From positions 1,054,001 through 1,118,000 of the forward strand of contig NZ_JAMDLH010000001.1 in assembly GCF_023721755.1 (NCBI RefSeq): a DNA stretch of 64,000 nt, given 5' to 3'. The notes below the pieces were generated by a model. That model saw only the letters and a list, made by a program, of their open reading frames with translations, was not told where the DNA came from and did no database searches. The DNA is from Pleomorphomonas sp. NRK KF1 (lineage in GTDB: Bacteria; Pseudomonadota; Alphaproteobacteria; Rhizobiales; Pleomorphomonadaceae). Shown here one piece after another: positions 1-12,177 of the stretch (within the stretch, counting starts at the first letter, position 1; each line of letters begins with the position of its first letter). A program made the position numbers and the translations under genes.

Positions 1-286
<286 letters not shown>

Positions 287-396
287 GGGTCTATGCCTTC
301 AATCTTGGGTCGGCGCGGGCCGGGCCTCGCGCCGGAAGCAGGCGGCGCCGGCAGAGCCGGCGACCGCCTCCCGAAACGCACGACGGAGGTGTTCCG

Positions 397-1734
397 TCAC
401 ACCAGCATCGACATCGGCTTCTCGATGAAGCCCTTGAACGCCTTGAGAAGCTCGGCGCCGAGCGCGCCGTCGACGGCGCGGTGATCGGTGGAGAGCGTGA
501 CGCTCATCACGGTGGCGACGGCCAGCTGGCCGCCCTTGACCACCGCCCTCTGCTCACCCGCGCCGACCGCCAGGATGGTAGCGTGCGGCGGGTTGATGAC
601 GGCGGCGAAGTCCTTGACGCCGAACATGCCGAGGTTGGACACCGAAGTAGTGCCGCCCTGGTATTCTTCGGGCTTCAGCTTGCGGTCCTTGGCGCGCCTG
701 GCCAGATCCTTCACCTCGTTGGAGATGGTGGACAGGCCCTTCTCGTCGGCCCTGCGGACGATCGGCGTGATCAGGCCACCGGGGATCGACACGGCGACGC
801 CGACATCGGCGTGCTTGTGCTTCAACATGCCGCCATCGGTCCAGGACACGTGGGCGTCCGGCACGGCCTTCAGCGCCAGCGCATAGGCCTTGATGACCAT
901 GTCGTTGACCGACACCTTGTAGGTCGGCTTGCCGTCGACGGTTGGCGCGGCGTCGTTGATATCCTTGCGAAGGGCGAGCAGCGCATCGAGCTCCACATCG
1001 ACGGTGACGTAGAAGTGCGGCACCGTCTGCTTGGACTCGGTGAGGCGGCGCGCGATCGTCTTGCGCATGCCGTCGTGCGGGATCAGCTCGTAACTGTCCG
1101 GATCGAACAGCTTCAACGTCGTCTCGTCGCTGGCGCCTGCCGGCTTCGGAGCGGGCGCGGCGGCCTGAGCCTGCGAAGCAGGAGCCGCCGCCTTCGGTGC
1201 CGCTTCGGCGCCCTCGACGTCGCGCAGGATGACGCGGCCCTTCGGCCCTGAGCCCTTGACGGACTTGAGGTCCAGGCCCTTCTCCTTGGCGACACGGCGA
1301 GCCAGAGGCGAAGCGAAGATACGCTCGCCGTCGCTTGCCTTGGCGCTCTCCGCCTTGGGAGCTTCGGGCTTGGCGGCTTCGGCCTTCGGGGCGTCCGCCG
1401 GCTTTGCCTTGTCTTCTGCCTTCGGCGCATCCGCCTTGGCCGGGGCGGGAGCCGCCCCATCGGCCGCCGAGGCGGCGGCTTCGACGTCCTCGCCCTCTTC
1501 GGCCAGAATGGCGATCACGGCGTTGACCGGCACGTCGGAAGCGCCTTCGGCGACCACCAGCTTGGCGACGGTGCCCTCGTCGACCGCCTCGACCTCCATG
1601 GTCGCCTTGTCGGTCTCGATCTCGGCGAGGATCGTGCCGGATTTCACGGCATCCCCCACCTTGACGTTCCACTTGGTCAGGTTGCCCGTCTCCATCGTGG
1701 GAGAGAGCGCCGGCATCAGGATCTTGATCGGCAT
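397..1734 (-). CDS. pdhC: Pyruvate dehydrogenase E2, dihydrolipoamide acetyltransferase
   Basis: The 445-residue E2 core transfers the acetyl group from lipoamide to CoA. One lipoyl domain (about 1-80) carries the lipoylated lysine in [15 protein letters not shown] (K43). A long Ala/Pro/Lys linker follows, then the peripheral subunit-binding domain (about 140-177, [17 protein letters not shown]). After a second linker comes the catalytic domain (about 210-445), ending in the active-site motif DHRAVDG with its histidine near residue 418. It starts 11 bases after pdhB, so the two are co-transcribed. The length is normal for alphaproteobacterial E2 with one lipoyl domain, the second lipoyl domain being on E1 beta. 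Confidence 0.97.
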   Translation of the reverse strand: MPIKILMPALSPTMETGNLTKWNVKVGDAVKSGTILAEIETDKATMEVEAVDEGTVAKLVVAEGASDVPVNAVIAILAEEGEDVEAAASAADGAAPAPAKADAPKAEDKAKPADAPKAEAAKPEAPKAESAKASDGERIFASPLARRVAKEKGLDLKSVKGSGPKGRVILRDVEGAEAAPKAAAPASQAQAAAPAPKPAGASDETTLKLFDPDSYELIPHDGMRKTIARRLTESKQTVPHFYVTVDVELDALLALRKDINDAAPTVDGKPTYKVSVNDMVIKAYALALKAVPDAHVSWTDGGMLKHKHADVGVAVSIPGGLITPIVRRADEKGLSTISNEVKDLARRAKDRKLKPEEYQGGTTSVSNLGMFGVKDFAAVINPPHATILAVGAGEQRAVVKGGQLAVATVMSVTLSTDHRAVDGALGAELLKAFKGFIEKPMSMLV

Positions 1735-1745
1735 TTCATCTCTCC

Positions 1746-3131
1746 TCAGCGATAGGTGACGGCGCGCACCGCCTCGACCACCTCGCCGACGTTCGGCAGG
1801 GCAAGCTTCTCAAGATTGGCCGCGTAGGGCATCGGCACATCCTTGCCGGTAACGCGGGCCACCGGCGCGTCGAGATAGTCGAAGACATTGGCCTGGATCT
1901 GATAGGCGATCTCCGAGCCCACCGAGCCCTGCGGCCAGCCCTCTTCGACCGTCACGCAGCGGCCGGTCTTCTTCACCGAGTTGACCACGGTCTCGATGTC
2001 CATCGGGCGGATGGTACGGAGATCGATCACCTCGGCGTCGATGCCGAGACCGCTGAGTTCCTCCGCCGCCTTGGTGGCATAGGTCATGCCCATGCCGAAG
2101 GAGACGATGGTCACGTCCTTGCCGGCCTTGTGGATACGCGCCTTGCCGATCGGCAGAACGTAGTCATCGAGCTTCGGAACATCGAAGTGATGGCCGTACA
2201 GGATCTCGTTCTCGAGGAAGATCACCGGATTGGGGTCGCGGATCGCGGCCTTGAGGAGGCCCTTGGCGTCGGCGGCCGTATAGGGCATCACCACCTTGAG
2301 GCCGGGGATCATGCCGTACCAGGCGGCATAGTCCTGGCTGTGCTGGGCGCCGACGCGGGCGGCGGCGCCGTTCGGGCCGCGGAACACGATCGGGCAGCCC
2401 ATCTGACCACCGGACATGTAGAGCGTCTTGGCCGCCGAGTTGATGATCTGGTCGATCGCCTGCATGGCGAAGTTGAACGTCATGAACTCGACGATCGGCT
2501 TCAGCCCGGCGAAGGCCGCGCCAACGCCGATGCCGGCAAAGCCGTGCTCGGTGATCGGCGTATCGATGACGCGGCGGGCGCCGAACTCGTCCAGAAGCCC
2601 CTGGGAGATCTTGTAGGCGCCCTGGTACTCGGCGACTTCCTCGCCCATCAGGAATACGTCTTCGTCGCGGCGCATTTCCTCGGCCATGGCCTCGCGGAGC
2701 GCCTCGCGTACTGTCTTGCTCTCATACTGAGTGCCAGCAGGGATATCCGGATCGGCCTCGGCCTTGACGGCCGGCGCTGCCGGCACCGTGCTCGATGCCT
2801 GCGCCATCGGCTGCTTCTTCTCAGCCGGAGCGGCCTCGGCGGCGGGCTGCGGAGCTTCGCCGGCTTCCGGCTTGCCCGTGGCGGCCTCGCCCTCTTCGCC
2901 GACGCGGGCGATCACCGCATTGACCTTCACGCCCTCGGTGCCCTCGGCAACCAGGATTTCAAGCAGCTTGCCCTCGTCGACGGCTTCGATTTCCATCGTC
3001 GCCTTGTCGGTCTCGATCTCGGCGAGAACATCTCCGGATTTCACATCGTCACCCACCTTTTTCAGCCACTTGGTGAGCGTACCCTCTTCCATGGTCGGCG
3101 ACAGCGCCGGCATCAGGATGTCGATTGCCAT
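1746..3131 (-). CDS. pdhB: Pyruvate dehydrogenase E1 component, beta subunit with N-terminal lipoyl domain
   Basis: This 461-residue beta subunit of the alpha2beta2 E1 enzyme helps bind thiamine diphosphate and decarboxylate pyruvate. Residues about 1-80 form a lipoyl domain ([16 protein letters not shown]43) nearly identical to that of pdhC. An Ala/Glu/Pro linker follows, then the transketolase-like E1 beta domain from about residue 135. Typical segments are the region around [15 protein letters not shown] and the C-terminal transketolase domain containing RTIRPMD and VEEGWP. E1 beta subunits of most bacteria are about 325 residues; the lipoyl extension is a known alphaproteobacterial trait. 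pdhA lies 22 bases upstream. Confidence 0.97.
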   Translation of the reverse strand: MAIDILMPALSPTMEEGTLTKWLKKVGDDVKSGDVLAEIETDKATMEIEAVDEGKLLEILVAEGTEGVKVNAVIARVGEEGEAATGKPEAGEAPQPAAEAAPAEKKQPMAQASSTVPAAPAVKAEADPDIPAGTQYESKTVREALREAMAEEMRRDEDVFLMGEEVAEYQGAYKISQGLLDEFGARRVIDTPITEHGFAGIGVGAAFAGLKPIVEFMTFNFAMQAIDQIINSAAKTLYMSGGQMGCPIVFRGPNGAAARVGAQHSQDYAAWYGMIPGLKVVMPYTAADAKGLLKAAIRDPNPVIFLENEILYGHHFDVPKLDDYVLPIGKARIHKAGKDVTIVSFGMGMTYATKAAEELSGLGIDAEVIDLRTIRPMDIETVVNSVKKTGRCVTVEEGWPQGSVGSEIAYQIQANVFDYLDAPVARVTGKDVPMPYAANLEKLALPNVGEVVEAVRAVTYR

Positions 3132-3153
3132 TTTGAAAAACCTTTCGGCGCTG

Positions 3154-4224
3154 TCAGCGAAGAATGTCGGTCCAGAGCTCGGACGGATCCGGCTCGGCGT
3201 CGGCGGAGGCGAAATCGGCGGCGTCCGTCACCACGGCGCGTACCTTCTTGTCGATCTCCTTGAGATCGTCCTCGCTGGCCCAGCCCTTCTCGACAAGGCG
3301 CTTCCTGACCTGCTCGATCGGATCGCGCTCGTCGCGCATCTTCTGCACTTCATCCTTGGTCCGGTACTTGGCCGGGTCGGACATCGAATGACCGCGATAG
3401 CGGTAGGTCTGCATTTCCAGGATGTAAGGGCCGTTGCCGGCTCGCGCCCATTCGACGGCCCGGTCGGCCGCCGCCTTGACGGCACGGACGTCCATGCCGT
3501 CCACCTGCTCGCCGGGAATGTTGAAGCTCTCGCCGCGCTTGGCGAAATCGGTCTGGGCCGAGGACCGGCTGACCGAGGTACCCATGGCATAGCGGTTGTT
3601 CTCGATGACGAAGATCACCGGCAGCTTCCAGAGCTGCGCCATGTTGAAGGTCTCGTAGACCTGGCCCTGGTTGGCGGCGCCGTCGCCGAAGTAGACCACC
3701 GACACGTTGTCGGTGCCGCGATACTTGTCGGCGAAGGCGAGACCAGCGCCGATGGGCACCTGGGCGCCGACGATGCCGTGACCGCCGAAGAACTGCTTCT
3801 CGCGGCTGAACATGTGCATCGAGCCGCCCTTGCCGCGCGAGTACCCGCCCTGACGGCCGGTCAGCTCGGCCATGACGCCCTTGGGGTCCATGCCGCAGGC
3901 CAGCATGTGGCCATGGTCGCGATAGGACGTGGTGACCTGGTCCTCGCCTTCGCGCAGCGCCTTCTGGATGCCGACGACGACAGCTTCCTGGCCGATGTAG
4001 AGATGGCAGAAGCCGCCGATGAGGCCCATGCCGTAGAGCTGACCGGCCTTCTCTTCGAAGCGGCGGATCAGCAGCATGTCGTGATAGGCCTTGAACTCGT
4101 CGTCCTTGTCGAACTCGGCGATCTGGTAGTTGATGGCAGAACTGGAGGCTTTGCCGGTTTTCTTCGTTGCGGAGGTCGGTGCCGAAGCGCGTGCGCGCTT
4201 CTCGGTCGCCGGTCGAACAGCCAT
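3154..4224 (-). CDS. pdhA: Pyruvate dehydrogenase E1 component, alpha subunit
   Basis: This 356-residue alpha subunit carries the thiamine-diphosphate motif GDGAANQG (about 180-187) and the matching asparagines in VIENN about 30 residues later. Other landmarks are [11 protein letters not shown] and the conserved [10 protein letters not shown] chose the ATG at 4224 (MAVRPATEK) over an upstream in-frame start because GGGAGGAGC lies directly before it. The extra N-terminal stretch would be unlike other E1 alpha proteins. It is the first pdh gene here; its promoter must lie in 4225-4386, which also holds an AT-rich dyad listed separately. Confidence 0.96.
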   Translation of the reverse strand: MAVRPATEKRARASAPTSATKKTGKASSSAINYQIAEFDKDDEFKAYHDMLLIRRFEEKAGQLYGMGLIGGFCHLYIGQEAVVVGIQKALREGEDQVTTSYRDHGHMLACGMDPKGVMAELTGRQGGYSRGKGGSMHMFSREKQFFGGHGIVGAQVPIGAGLAFADKYRGTDNVSVVYFGDGAANQGQVYETFNMAQLWKLPVIFVIENNRYAMGTSVSRSSAQTDFAKRGESFNIPGEQVDGMDVRAVKAAADRAVEWARAGNGPYILEMQTYRYRGHSMSDPAKYRTKDEVQKMRDERDPIEQVRKRLVEKGWASEDDLKEIDKKVRAVVTDAADFASADAEPDPSELWTDILR

Positions 4225-4345
4225 TGCTTGCTCCTCCCGTATCGGGATTATTCCGTAGAGGCGCCGACGGAACCCCTTTCCGGCGAGCAAGTCAAGGTTT
4301 GCAACGCATGTCAATCATGCGAAAGCCGCATCACTGAGGCGGCAG

Positions 4346-4366
4346 ATTAACTGAAATCAAGTTAAT
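4346..4366. promoter_or_regulatory. AT-rich dyad upstream of pdhA, possible operator
   Basis: ATTAACT and AGTTAAT are perfect inverted repeats separated by seven bases. They sit between the ftsB stop and the pdhA start, about 120-140 bases before the pdhA ATG, in a locally AT-rich stretch. The symmetry suggests a dimeric repressor or activator site. I do not recognise the motif as a known pdh regulator box, and its spacing does not fit CtrA (TTAA-N7-TTAA). Confidence 0.35.
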
Positions 4367-4386
4367 TCATGGAAAATATAGCAATA

Positions 4387-4740
4387 TCAATTGCTTTTTG
4401 CCTGCGCCAGCTTGTCAAAATCCATGATGACCACTTCATTGGGATTGACCACCGACAGCTGGACGCGGGCGCGTTCGTCGACCATGTCCTGGTCGAGGCT
4501 GGACGGGCGCAACAGCCTGACGTGAGCCTCCAGAGCGGCCTTTTCGGCATTGAGACGAGCCAGTTCGGCATTGAGTTCCTGGGTACGGCTCTCGAAGCGG
4601 GCTCGCCCCACCATGCCGTACTCGCCATTGACGGCGTGGTAGCCGAAATAGCCCAGGAAAACGGCGGTAACGGCCGGAAGGATCAGGCGACGCAGCCAAG
4701 ACGGACGGTACTGGCGGGTAATCATACGCAACAAACCCAT
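4387..4740 (-). CDS. ftsB: FtsB/DivIC-family septum formation initiator
   Basis: This small bitopic division protein (117 residues from the chosen ATG) would act with FtsL and FtsQ at the septum. After a short basic N-terminus (RQYRPSWLRR) comes one transmembrane segment (about 18-35, LILPAVTAVFLGYFGYHAV). A coiled coil rich in Glu/Leu/Ala follows (RTQELNAELARLNAEKAAL). The fold and the position before pdhA match the ftsB gene found between eno and pdhA in many alphaproteobacteria; eno is not present here. A second in-frame ATG at 4725 is an equally possible start, and a much longer ORF upstream is not. Confidence 0.85.
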   Translation of the reverse strand: MGLLRMITRQYRPSWLRRLILPAVTAVFLGYFGYHAVNGEYGMVGRARFESRTQELNAELARLNAEKAALEAHVRLLRPSSLDQDMVDERARVQLSVVNPNEVVIMDFDKLAQAKSN

Positions 4741-4972
4741 GCAGGCAGCGGGAACATCCTGGCCCCTTGCCGAGGAATCTGGACCAACGTGGTAAAAGGA
4801 CGGTGAACGGGACGCCGTTCCCGTGCGAAATGAGTCTCGCAAGCCTCGCAATAGGCAAAAGGTGGCAAGCTTTCCACAGGCCGCGCCGATCACGACATCG
4901 TGCGCGCGGCGGAGCCGCCAAACCGCCATCAAGTCGAGAGATGGAGAAAGAAAGAAGGTGGGAGGATCCGCT

Positions 4973-5623
4973 GTGAGGATAGCGCAGCCGCGACCGGCAA
5001 CAGTGTTGTCCGTTCTCGGTCACGTGTTGGTCATCACGCTCCTTGCCATCGAAGCGCCTCGCCATTTCACGGTCGAGCAACAGCCGTTGGCGGTCGACGT
5101 GGTCATGGTCCCGCCGGTGGAGGTCGTGCCCGACGGAGGCCCCGCCTCCGAGCCCGCCGCCACTCTACCCGAAGGCACCGCCAAGCCGTCGCCCCTACCG
5201 GTCCGTCCATCCACGGGCGGACGAATAACGGCGACCGATTATTTCGCCGCCGCCGTCCTCGACGATCCGCGCAATCGCGAGACCCGAGAGACGATCTCGA
5301 CGCTTACCAGCGACGAACGACTGATCCAGCTCTGCAACATCGAAGCGATGGAACAGCTGAAGCACTGGAAGGCCGGCTTCGTACCCAACAGCGTCGTTCC
5401 CTACGCGACGGCCGACCCGCTGTTGAAGGCCGCGTCCATGGAAGCGCCCGGCGCGGCCGTTCACGCCGGCGGCAAATGGTATCGGCTGTCGTTCGCCTGC
5501 GGTGCAACGGCCGATCTCACTCGCGTCGCCTCTTTCAGCTTCAAGCTCGGCCGGCCGATTCCCCAACGGGAATGGGAACAGAACTCGCTGCCGGAGCTGG
5601 TCGAGGGCGAACCGACGGACTGA
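4973..5623 (+). CDS. DUF930 domain envelope protein with TonB-like N-terminus
   Basis: This 216-residue protein has an N-terminal membrane anchor (about 10-27, ATVLSVLGHVLVITLLAIEA). A Val/Pro-rich stretch follows (PLAVDVVMVPPVEVVP, then Pro-rich to about residue 75), resembling the start of TonB/TolA-type proteins. The C-terminal half matches DUF930: DERLIQLCNIEAMEQL, a PYATADPLLK segment and GKWYRLSFACG, with two conserved cysteines. Function is unknown for the family. I chose the GTG at 4973 because GGGAGG lies 7 bases before it and the anchor follows; the upstream extension is low-complexity and unlikely. It is divergent from ftsB and convergent with ntrX, whose stop lies 8 bases away. 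Confidence 0.8.
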   Translation: MRIAQPRPATVLSVLGHVLVITLLAIEAPRHFTVEQQPLAVDVVMVPPVEVVPDGGPASEPAATLPEGTAKPSPLPVRPSTGGRITATDYFAAAVLDDPRNRETRETISTLTSDERLIQLCNIEAMEQLKHWKAGFVPNSVVPYATADPLLKAASMEAPGAAVHAGGKWYRLSFACGATADLTRVASFSFKLGRPIPQREWEQNSLPELVEGEPTD

Positions 5624-5630
5624 ATTCACC

Positions 5631-7001
5631 TCACCCGGCGATGGCGAGGCTCTTCAGTTTGCGATGCAGTGCCGAACGCTCCATGCCGACGAACTCGGCA
5701 GTCCGCGAAATGTTGCCACCGAAGCGGTTGAGCTGGGCCTTAAGATACTCCCGCTCGAAAATCTCGCGCGCTTCCCTGAGCGGCAACGCCATCAGATGCT
5801 CGCCACCCGAGCCCGACGGCAGCGACGGCAGCATCGTCCCGATCTCCGAGGGCAGCAGATCGGCTGTGATCACCGCCTCCGGATCGCCGCGCGTCAGGAT
5901 CATCAGCCGCTCGACGTTGTTGCGAAGCTGACGGAGATTGCCCGGCCAGTCGTGCGACTGCAGCACGGCCATGGCATCCTCGCCGATGCGCCGCACCGGC
6001 AGGCCGGTGGCCCGGGAGATCTGGTGCATCATCTGTTCGATGAGAAAGGGGATATCCTCGCGCCGTTCGGAAAGGCCCGGCACGCGCACGGGCACCACGG
6101 CGAGACGGTGGAACAGGTCCTCGCGGAAGTGTCCCTCGGCGATCTCGCGTTCGAGGTCGCGCGCCGTCGACGACACGTAGCGCACGTCGACGTGCACCTT
6201 CTGCGTTCCACCGACACGCTCGAAGGCCTGTTCGACGAGAACGCGCACCATGCGGTTCTGCATGTCGCGTGGCATGTCGCCGATCTCGTCGAGATAGAGC
6301 GTGCCGCCGTGCGCCTCTTCAAGCGCGCCGACCTTGCGCTTGCCGTCGTCGTCGGACTCGCTGCCGAACAGCTCGATTTCCATTCGGTCGGGCGAGAAGG
6401 CGCCGGCGTTCAGCACGACGAACGGACCGGCCGCCCGGTGCGAGCGCTCGTGGATGGCACGCGCCACCGACTCCTTGCCGGATCCGGACGGTCCCGAGAT
6501 CAGCACGCGGCTGTTGGTCGGCGCGACGCGGTCGATGGTATTGCGAAGCTGATTGACCACGGACGAGCCGCCGACAATGCCCTCCTGGCGATCGGAGCGG
6601 ATCTGCAACTCGCGGATTTCGCGTTTGAGGCGCGACGATTCCAGCGCCCTTTCGGCGATCAGCACCAGGCGGTCGGCCTTGAAGGGCTTCTCGATATAGT
6701 CGTAGGCGCCGCGCTTGATGGCGGAGACGGCCGTCTCGACATTGCCGTGGCCGGAGATCATCACGACCGGCACGTCGGGATTGCTGGACTTGATCTCGTC
6801 GAGGAGCTGCAGGCCATCCATGCGGCTGCCCTGCAGCCAGATGTCCAGGAAAATCAGTTGCGGACGCCGCTCGGCAATGGCCTGAAGGGCCTTGTCGCAG
6901 TCGCCGGCTGTCCGTGTGCCGTGACCCTCGTCTTCAAGGATGCCCGCCACGAGGTCGCGAATATCGGCCTCATCGTCAACGATCAGAATGTCGGTCGCCA
7001 T
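5631..7001 (-). CDS. ntrX: Nitrogen assimilation response regulator NtrX (degenerate GAFTGA loop)
   Basis: This 456-residue NtrC-family regulator pairs with NtrY in control of nitrogen, redox and envelope genes in alphaproteobacteria. The receiver domain has D9/D10, phospho-acceptor D53 (LIFLDIW) and K105 (EKPF). The AAA+ domain has Walker A GPSGSGKE (about 170-177) and Walker B TLYLDEIGD (about 234-242). A C-terminal Fis-type helix-turn-helix follows (NISRTAEFVGMERSALHRKL). The sigma-54 contact motif GAFTGA is absent: the segment between ELFG and GALEEAHGG is SESDDDGKRKV. Lack of this motif is known for alphaproteobacterial NtrX, which then need not act through RpoN. ntrY lies about 110 bases upstream. 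Confidence 0.95.
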   Translation of the reverse strand: MATDILIVDDEADIRDLVAGILEDEGHGTRTAGDCDKALQAIAERRPQLIFLDIWLQGSRMDGLQLLDEIKSSNPDVPVVMISGHGNVETAVSAIKRGAYDYIEKPFKADRLVLIAERALESSRLKREIRELQIRSDRQEGIVGGSSVVNQLRNTIDRVAPTNSRVLISGPSGSGKESVARAIHERSHRAAGPFVVLNAGAFSPDRMEIELFGSESDDDGKRKVGALEEAHGGTLYLDEIGDMPRDMQNRMVRVLVEQAFERVGGTQKVHVDVRYVSSTARDLEREIAEGHFREDLFHRLAVVPVRVPGLSERREDIPFLIEQMMHQISRATGLPVRRIGEDAMAVLQSHDWPGNLRQLRNNVERLMILTRGDPEAVITADLLPSEIGTMLPSLPSGSGGEHLMALPLREAREIFEREYLKAQLNRFGGNISRTAEFVGMERSALHRKLKSLAIAG

Positions 7002-7114
7002 TGTTTCCTGCGTATCCGTTCCGCCGCCGAGCGGCCGCCCTAAGCCCCGGCCGCTTCGGCAGTAACATAAATGTCACACGATCTGAAGCCCTATCGGTCG
7101 TAAACCACCGACAT

Positions 7115-9355
<2,241 letters not shown>

Positions 9356-9693
9356 CGTGCGCCTCCATTCATCACGCGAGCCGTCTATCACGATTGCGGC
9401 TTCTTGACGAAAACAACGTGCAAAAGCCGACTCTCCACCCCTTTTTGCCCCGCTGCCGCCACAAGGCCCGCTTTACATCCGCCCGCAATGAACTAACAAG
9501 ACGGCTCGCGGAGCAAACTTGCCACTTGAACCGGCGGCATCGGCCTTTCGATCAAGTGCCAGTTTTCCAGGCTTCGCGAGAAACAGAAGTCGCAAGTGGC
9601 TCTCATGATTCCGATATTTGCTCGGCGATCGTCTCGGGCAAAGAAAAAGGTCGGGTCGAGCCACCGGCCCAGATATCGCGGATCCACGCCGAC
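9356..9693. other. Divergent intergenic region between ntrY and kdsD
   Basis: These 338 bases separate two divergent genes and should hold both promoters. I see no small gene, terminator-like hairpin or recognisable operator. A TTGACG hexamer on the plus strand near 9403 lacks a good -10 partner at standard spacing, so I do not call a promoter. Confidence 0.4.
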
Positions 9694-10701
9694 ATGACCG
9701 ACAGCCCCCTTCCGAAGCCAGCCCTCGCGGCAGCGCTGCACGCCATCGAAATCACCCGGACGGGCGTCACCGCCCTTGAGGAGGCAGCGCTTCACGGTCC
9801 GCTCGGCGAGGCCATCGACAAGGCCATCGGCATTGTCGCCGAAGGCAAGGGACGGCTGATCGTCACCGGCATCGGCAAGAGCGGGCACATTGCCCGCAAA
9901 CTCGCCGCGACCTTCTCCTCCACGGGCACGCCCGCCTATTACGTCCATCCCACCGAGGCCGGCCACGGCGATCTCGGCATGGTCGACGGCACCGACGTCA
10001 TCATGGCGTTGTCATGGTCGGGGGAGACCACCGAACTCGCGGTGGTCCTGGCCTTCGCCAAGCGCTTCAACGTGCCGGTGATCGCGCTCACCGCCGGTGC
10101 GGAATCGACTCTGGCCGCCGCCGCCGACGTGGCCTTGATCCTGCCGCGCGTCAGGGAGGCCTGCCCGCACAATCTCGCGCCGACCACATCGACGGTGCTG
10201 CAGCTTGCCATCGGCGACGCCATCGCCATGGGCGTCATGGTGCGAAAGGGTTTCTCGGAAAGCGACTTCCACATCGTCCACCCCGGCGGCAAGCTCGGCT
10301 CGCAGCTCCGGCGCGTTTCCGAGATCATGCACACGGAACGGCTTCCGCTGATCGATGCCGGCAGCCGGATGACGGAGGCCATCCTGGCCATCAGCTCGGG
10401 CGGTTTCGGCGTGGTCGGCGTCGTCGACAATGCCGGTCAGCTGGTCGGCGTCGTCACCGACGGCGATCTCCGGCGCTTCGTGCACTCCGATCTGGGACCG
10501 CAGTTGAGCGCCAGCAAGCTGGAAACGCCCGTCGCCGACGTCATGACGCGCAACCCGGTCACCGTCGCGCCACAGATCTTCGCCGCCGAAGCGCTCGACC
10601 TTCTGCAAAACCGCAAGATTTCCGTGTTGTTCGTCGTCGAGAACCGGAAGCCGACCGGCATCCTGCACACTCTCGACCTGCTGCGCATCGGCGTGGCCTG
10701 A
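9694..10701 (+). CDS. kdsD: Arabinose-5-phosphate isomerase, KpsF/GutQ family
   Basis: This 335-residue enzyme interconverts ribulose-5-phosphate and arabinose-5-phosphate, the first step to the Kdo sugar of lipopolysaccharide. The SIS sugar-isomerase domain (about 40-170) contains VTGIGKSGHIARKLAATFSS and the catalytic-region motif EAGHGDLG. Two C-terminal CBS domains follow (about 205-335), with VTDGDLRR in the first and NRKISVLFVV in the second. The reading frame is open far upstream, but ATG 9694 matches the usual family start and length; its ribosome binding site is weak. It is convergent with the cation-efflux gene. Confidence 0.93.
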   Translation: MTDSPLPKPALAAALHAIEITRTGVTALEEAALHGPLGEAIDKAIGIVAEGKGRLIVTGIGKSGHIARKLAATFSSTGTPAYYVHPTEAGHGDLGMVDGTDVIMALSWSGETTELAVVLAFAKRFNVPVIALTAGAESTLAAAADVALILPRVREACPHNLAPTTSTVLQLAIGDAIAMGVMVRKGFSESDFHIVHPGGKLGSQLRRVSEIMHTERLPLIDAGSRMTEAILAISSGGFGVVGVVDNAGQLVGVVTDGDLRRFVHSDLGPQLSASKLETPVADVMTRNPVTVAPQIFAAEALDLLQNRKISVLFVVENRKPTGILHTLDLLRIGVA

Positions 10702-10727
10702 CGCCCGCGCCGCCGCATAGCCGGCCG

Positions 10728-12092
10728 TCACTCCCTGATGGGCTCAGGATGGCTGACGATGCGGCGGATCTCCGGGAAAGCGGCGCGCGCCGCGCGCTCC
10801 ACCGCGTCGGCGCGGCGATGCACTTCGGCAGCGGAGAGCGAGGCCGGGAAGCGGCAGTGGAAGGCGACGAACAGCCCCTCGTCGATCTCTCTGACACGGA
10901 CGTTGTGGACGTCCGAAACGCCGTGCTCCTCGGCCGCCGCCCTTAGGGTGGCTGCGTAGGCGGCAACCCGGTCCTCAGGCAAGCGCGCGCCGGGGATCAG
11001 GTCGGGATAGAGAGGTTCGAGGTGCGTCTCCACCTCGATCTCGGCGCCGATTTCGGCCCGGATGGCCGCTTCGAGACGGCTCGCCACCTCATGCGCCTCT
11101 CCGAGCGGCATGGCCCCTTCCACCTCGCAATCGAGCGACACGGAGAGACGATCGCCGAGATGCTGAATGGTGATGTGGTGAACGGGAATGCGCTCGCGCG
11201 ACGCGGCGAGGAATACGCGCTCCCTGACGCTTTCGTCGTCGATCGGCACCGGCCGCAGGCTGACCGTCGCCTCGGCGTCGACGATCTCCTCCAAAATGGT
11301 CTCGACCATCGCCCGCTTGACGGCAGCCGTCTCGTCGAAACTGAAGGTTCGGGGGACGCCAGCCGAGATGTCGACGAAATGCCGGGGGCCAACGGTGCGA
11401 ACGCGAAGCTGATCGATGGCGACCACACCGGGCAAGCCCAGGAGCAACCGCCGGAGCGTACGCGCAATGACCGGCGGCACCCGGTCGGTCAACTCGTCGA
11501 TGGTCCGGCGGATCATCCGGAGGCCGAGCCAGCCGATGAACACGGCGATGGCCGCCGCCGTCACCGAGTCCGCCCAGTCGGCGCCATGGAGGGTCGCGAT
11601 GAAGCCGACGATGACGATGACCGACGAGGCGACGTCGGACAGGAAGTGCATGGCGTCGGCGGCCAGCGCGCGGCTGCCGGTTTCCTTCGCCGCCTTGTTC
11701 AGGGCGTGGGCACGCCAGAGGTTGATGACGATCTCGGCGCCCAGCACGGCAAAGGCAATCGCGCTGACCGACGGCGGCGGCGCCTCGCCGGCAAAACGGT
11801 TCCAGGCCTCCACCGCGACGCCGCCGGCCAGCACAAGCAGCAGCGTCCCCTCCCCCAACGCGGCGAGGTCTTCGAACTTGCCATGGCCGTAAGGGTGGTC
11901 ATCGTCGGCCGGCCGGTCGGCAAAGCGCACCGCCAGGAAGGTGACTAGCGTGGCGATGGCATCGGTACCCGAATGCAGTGCGTCGGTCACCAGCGCCAGC
12001 GAGCCGATCATCAGGCCGATGGAGAGCTTGGCGACGGTGAGGCTGAGGCTGGCGATCAGCGATACCAGCGCCACCCGTTCCTTCCTGGTCAT
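10728..12092 (-). CDS. Cation diffusion facilitator (divalent metal efflux) with extended cytoplasmic region
   Basis: This 454-residue CDF protein is likely an inner-membrane metal/proton antiporter for Zn, Fe, Mn or similar ions. About six transmembrane helices occupy residues 1-200, with the paired metal sites TDALHSGTDA on helix II and ADAMHFLSDVA on helix V. The DDDHPYGHGKFE loop is also typical. The C-terminal cytoplasmic part is about 250 residues, long enough for about three ferredoxin-like ZT dimerisation repeats where most CDFs have one. Each repeat carries His/Glu-rich pairs such as VHHITIQHLGDRL and DVHNVRVREIDEG. The metal specificity cannot be read from sequence alone. Confidence 0.88.
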   Translation of the reverse strand: MTRKERVALVSLIASLSLTVAKLSIGLMIGSLALVTDALHSGTDAIATLVTFLAVRFADRPADDDHPYGHGKFEDLAALGEGTLLLVLAGGVAVEAWNRFAGEAPPPSVSAIAFAVLGAEIVINLWRAHALNKAAKETGSRALAADAMHFLSDVASSVIVIVGFIATLHGADWADSVTAAAIAVFIGWLGLRMIRRTIDELTDRVPPVIARTLRRLLLGLPGVVAIDQLRVRTVGPRHFVDISAGVPRTFSFDETAAVKRAMVETILEEIVDAEATVSLRPVPIDDESVRERVFLAASRERIPVHHITIQHLGDRLSVSLDCEVEGAMPLGEAHEVASRLEAAIRAEIGAEIEVETHLEPLYPDLIPGARLPEDRVAAYAATLRAAAEEHGVSDVHNVRVREIDEGLFVAFHCRFPASLSAAEVHRRADAVERAARAAFPEIRRIVSHPEPIRE

Positions 12093-12177
12093 CGCATTCC
12101 CGCCTTCCGTAAATCGACGGAGAGGGGCATGCCCTTCCGGCCACCAAAAGGCAAGCTCGCTGACCGATGCGTCGCGC

